Positions 5,151 to 7,057 of a DNA stretch of 7,057 nucleotides are shown here, one piece after another. The translations under genes and the position numbers were made by a program. The notes beneath the pieces are model-generated. The model was not told the origin of the DNA. It ran no database searches and saw only the letters and a list, made by a program, of their open reading frames with translations. The stretch comes from Nitrososphaerota archaeon (lineage in GTDB: Archaea; Thermoproteota; Nitrososphaeria; Nitrososphaerales; Gagatemarchaeaceae): NCBI GenBank assembly GCA_005877365.1, contig VBPP01000218.1, positions 1 to 7,057 on the forward strand, written 5' to 3'. The number at the start of each line of letters is the position of its first letter. Positions within the stretch are counted from its first letter, which is position 1.

Positions 5151-5567
5151 CTAAATTTCGACGTCTGCCACAAGATAGGAGAAGCGTTTGAGGTTCTCGA
5201 TGTGCCTGAAGACCCCCCTGGAGGCGGCGAGGAGCCTCCTTCGCTGGGCGAGGGAGACCACCAACCCACGATGGGTGAGGGCCTTGGCGTATCTCGCCGC
5301 GAGCCGCCTCCCCTCCCTGTCGAGGTCGGTCATGATGACCACAGTCTTCGAATTTGCCAGCCTCGATTCGGACCCCTTGGCGGCGGCGATGCTGACGATA
5401 CGGCCCCTGTATCCGACGTCTCTCATGGCGCGGACATCTCTAGCCCCCTCGACGAGAACGACCCACCCGTCGGCGCCCAACCGGTTCAACTCCGTGACGA
5501 ACTCCTTCAGGAACTCCGCGAATTCGGCGAACTTCCTCTCGGAAGTCTTCCGATCCTCAACCTGCAC
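5151..5567 (-). CDS. Small stand-alone TOPRIM-domain protein (COG1658/RNase M5-like)
   Basis: The 138 residues are little more than one TOPRIM fold: VLVEGARDV (37-45) holds the conserved Glu40, and MTDLDREGRR (79-88) holds the Asp pair and the following acidic residue. This fold binds a metal ion and cuts or joins nucleic acid in primases, topoisomerases, OLD nucleases and RNase M5. Small archaeal proteins of this type are uncharacterised and are usually labelled primase-like or RNase M5-like. A helical, charged N-terminus (residues 5-30) and a basic stretch QRRRLLAASR (108-117) could contact nucleic acid. The GTG at 5567 is the only usual start codon between it and the upstream in-frame stop. 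It sits 94 bases before dnaG, another TOPRIM protein tied to RNA decay, which suggests an RNA role but does not prove one. Confidence 0.85.
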   Translation of the reverse strand: MQVEDRKTSERKFAEFAEFLKEFVTELNRLGADGWVVLVEGARDVRAMRDVGYRGRIVSIAAAKGSESRLANSKTVVIMTDLDREGRRLAARYAKALTHRGLVVSLAQRRRLLAASRGVFRHIENLKRFSYLVADVEI

Positions 5568-5945
5568 GATGGACCTGTCGCGAGGGCTGGCGAAAAACGT
5601 TGCCTCGCCAAGACTGGCGCGCTCTTCCGGCCAAGAGTCACGATAGCTTGAATCGCGTCGACCACGCTACAGAAAGGTCGGAGCAGCAGAGAAAGAAGGG
5701 GATGCCACCCGGACATACGGCCTCGGAATAATTTTGATGTCGCCCGTCTCTGACAGCCCAGCTCATCGGTCGGGTTTGCCGACGTCTCACCTAGCCTCTT
5801 CAACGGGCTTTTTTCAGGCGGCTCTCGTCTGTCGCACGTCTGGGTAAACCATCTGCTCATCACAGCGCTTTTGGCGCCTTTGCAGGTGGCCGTTTAACGC
5901 GCAGTAGAACGAAAGCCGTCTAAAGAGGCGGCGAGTGAGCTCTAT
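5568..5945. other. 378-bp gap between pheT and the TOPRIM gene
   Basis: No frame here has recognisable protein features; the longest, about 118 codons on the minus strand, runs into the TOPRIM gene in a different frame and looks like a shadow. On the minus strand there are a possible C/D-box RNA (5814-5863), a foldable stretch (5755-5809), a TATA-like CAAAATTATT (about 5727-5736), and a TGGCGA/TCGCCA inverted repeat just upstream of the GTG start. Whether the TOPRIM gene has a long structured leader or a promoter near 5596 is open. Confidence 0.55.
5814..5863 (-). ncRNA. Possible C/D-box guide RNA
   Basis: On the minus strand a perfect box C, GTGATGA (5863-5857), and a perfect box D, CTGA (5817-5814), lie 50 nt apart, the usual size for archaeal C/D sRNAs. 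The inner boxes are weak (CAGA as D', CAGACGA as C'), no strong terminal stem is visible, and the guide stretch before box D (GAGAGCCGC) was not matched to rRNA. This is a candidate only. Confidence 0.2.
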
Positions 5946-7057
5946 TTATTTTAGCCGCTCTCGCGCGAGCAGGCTCGAGAGGTCGAGCTCGAAGCCGGCG
6001 AGAGGGACGCCCAGCCCAAATGAGACTATGACAGAGGGCTTGACTTCCCCTATGTGGCCCATGACACGCCCCGAGGCCTCGACAGAGGCGCAGCGTCCGT
6101 CGGAGAAGGACCAGTGGATTGAGGGTGAGGTAACGACTCCGAGGTTCGCAAAGGTCCTGAGGAAGGATTCCATGTACATCTTTGCCTCTGAGAAGCTGGC
6201 CTGCGAGTGGGCTATCATCGCGGCGAGAGACCATCTCTCCTCCACCTTCTTCCCCACCCTGCGGTATACCCTCCCGACCTCGAAGATCCTCTGGGGGTAC
6301 TCCTCCTTTATGTTCCTCGAGAGAATCGAGAGGAGGGAGGGAAGCAACGAGTCACGCAGTATCGAGTGGTCGATGCTCCGGGGGTCGCGCACCTCGACCT
6401 TCTCCTCCGGGCTCCTCTCGAACTTCTTGTAGAATGACGACTCATCGACCAGCTCGTAGCTTATCACCTCGACCATCCCCGAAGACGCCATCAGGTCGGC
6501 TATCTTCTCCAGCCTTTTGCCCCGGCGGCTGAACTCGCCGGGACGGTCGCTGTCTGGATAGACAGGCTTGATCTTGTCGATCCCGTAACCGAGGGCCGTC
6601 TCCTCCGCGAGGTCGACAGGATGGAGGAGGTCTATCCTGTACCTGGGGAAGGTCACCGTGGTCCCGCTAGGTTCCAGTCGACTCCTCCGAAGGCAGCTCT
6701 TGATCTCCGACTCTGTAAGGTCGAGGCCAGTGACGCTCCGTATCAGGGGGAGGTCGAGTGGCAGGCTCGAGGGGGAGAGGTCGGGGGTGGCCTCGCTCGA
6801 CGAGGAGTACTTTATCTCGACTGTCTGGAGCGACGCACCCGCATCTGCCAGCGTGGTAGCGATGACCGCGAGGATCTCGCCACCGACCCTCTTGTCAGTC
6901 GAGGTCACATCGATGAAGAGGTTCTTCGTCGATGCGGAGACCTTCGTTTCGTTGCCGTTGATGATCGGGGGGAAGGAGAGAACCGTCTTCTTCGAATCTC
7001 TCAGGATCGGATAGACCCGGGAGTCGGGGAGGATGCTCCCGTATCTCCGCCCCGTCT
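5946..7057 (-). CDS. pheT: Phenylalanyl-tRNA synthetase beta subunit, C-terminal 369 residues (5' end outside window)
   Basis: Charges tRNA-Phe as part of the alpha2beta2 enzyme; the beta chain holds editing (B3/4) and structural domains. The frame is open to the window edge, with the first full codon at 7055. The visible part starts in the B3/4 region (YGSILPDSRVYPILRDSKK, then SFPPIING at 27-34 of the fragment and KNLFIDVTSTD at 44-54). A B5 domain follows (about 100-165, with RIDLLHPVDLAEE and GYGIDKI), then the catalytic-like core (VISYELVDE, LRDSLLPSLLSILSRN, QRIFEVGRVYR). It ends with a hydrophobic GFELDLSSLL-type strand. Its order of motifs is that of the shorter archaeal/eukaryotic beta chain, about 550 residues in full, so roughly the first 180 are missing. 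The C-terminal anticodon-binding domain of bacterial PheT is absent, as expected. pheS would be expected upstream, outside the window. Confidence 0.97.
   Translation of the reverse strand, partial: TGRRYGSILPDSRVYPILRDSKKTVLSFPPIINGNETKVSASTKNLFIDVTSTDKRVGGEILAVIATTLADAGASLQTVEIKYSSSSEATPDLSPSSLPLDLPLIRSVTGLDLTESEIKSCLRRSRLEPSGTTVTFPRYRIDLLHPVDLAEETALGYGIDKIKPVYPDSDRPGEFSRRGKRLEKIADLMASSGMVEVISYELVDESSFYKKFERSPEEKVEVRDPRSIDHSILRDSLLPSLLSILSRNIKEEYPQRIFEVGRVYRRVGKKVEERWSLAAMIAHSQASFSEAKMYMESFLRTFANLGVVTSPSIHWSFSDGRCASVEASGRVMGHIGEVKPSVIVSFGLGVPLAGFELDLSSLLARERLK

Noticed and set aside
5755..5809. H/ACA guide RNA
   Set aside because: No ACA box at the right place after the lower stem and no two-sided pseudouridylation pocket; kept only as a foldable element.
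5507..5863. 118-codon minus-strand frame in the gap before the TOPRIM gene
   Set aside because: Mixed composition with no motif, and its end runs inside the TOPRIM gene out of frame.

Overview
The window is archaeal. It holds an archaeal-type SRP (7S) RNA, an exosome-type archaeal DnaG, an archaeal/eukaryotic-type PheRS beta chain, a TtuA/Ncs6-type tRNA thiolase, a tRNA with a non-canonical intron, and TATA-box promoters placed for leaderless or near-leaderless transcripts. DNA is GC-rich, and at least three genes start with TTG or GTG. This fits a GC-rich member of the TACK group (Nitrososphaeria/Thaumarchaeota-like or a relative), but the lineage is inferred from gene style only, not from a tree.

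Layout from left to right. Positions 1-475 (minus) carry two RNA genes in tandem: the SRP RNA (159-475) and downstream of it a tRNA-Ser(GCU), 1-102, which runs off the window edge and has a 56-nt intron in its D loop. The SRP RNA promoter lies inside the last codons of the next gene, a TtuA/Ncs6-type tRNA 2-thiouridine synthetase (489-1424, minus). A 369-bp divergent intergenic region holds the promoters of that gene and of a site-2-type membrane metalloprotease (M50, 1794-2963, plus). Two bases after the protease stop comes a cutA reading frame that can only be read through three frame changes (2966-3272), so it is a pseudogene or a run of sequence errors. Its stop codon overlaps the TATA box of a 106-108-residue membrane protein (3291-3617, plus) whose signal-peptide-plus-two-helix shape resembles VirB2/CedA1-type pilins. 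A 251-bp convergent gap with a perfect 21-bp dyad and a 9-bp hairpin follows.

The right half is all on the minus strand: pheT (5' end beyond the window), a 378-bp gap without a convincing protein gene but with possible RNA structure, a small stand-alone TOPRIM protein, and dnaG.

The common theme is RNA: tRNA charging (PheT), tRNA thiolation (TtuA/Ncs6), the SRP RNA, a tRNA needing non-canonical splicing, and DnaG, which in archaea is an exosome subunit. No defence system, insertion sequence or CRISPR array was seen. The observations most worth checking are the tRNA D-loop intron, the broken cutA, the pilin-like small protein and the possible small RNAs between pheT and the TOPRIM gene.
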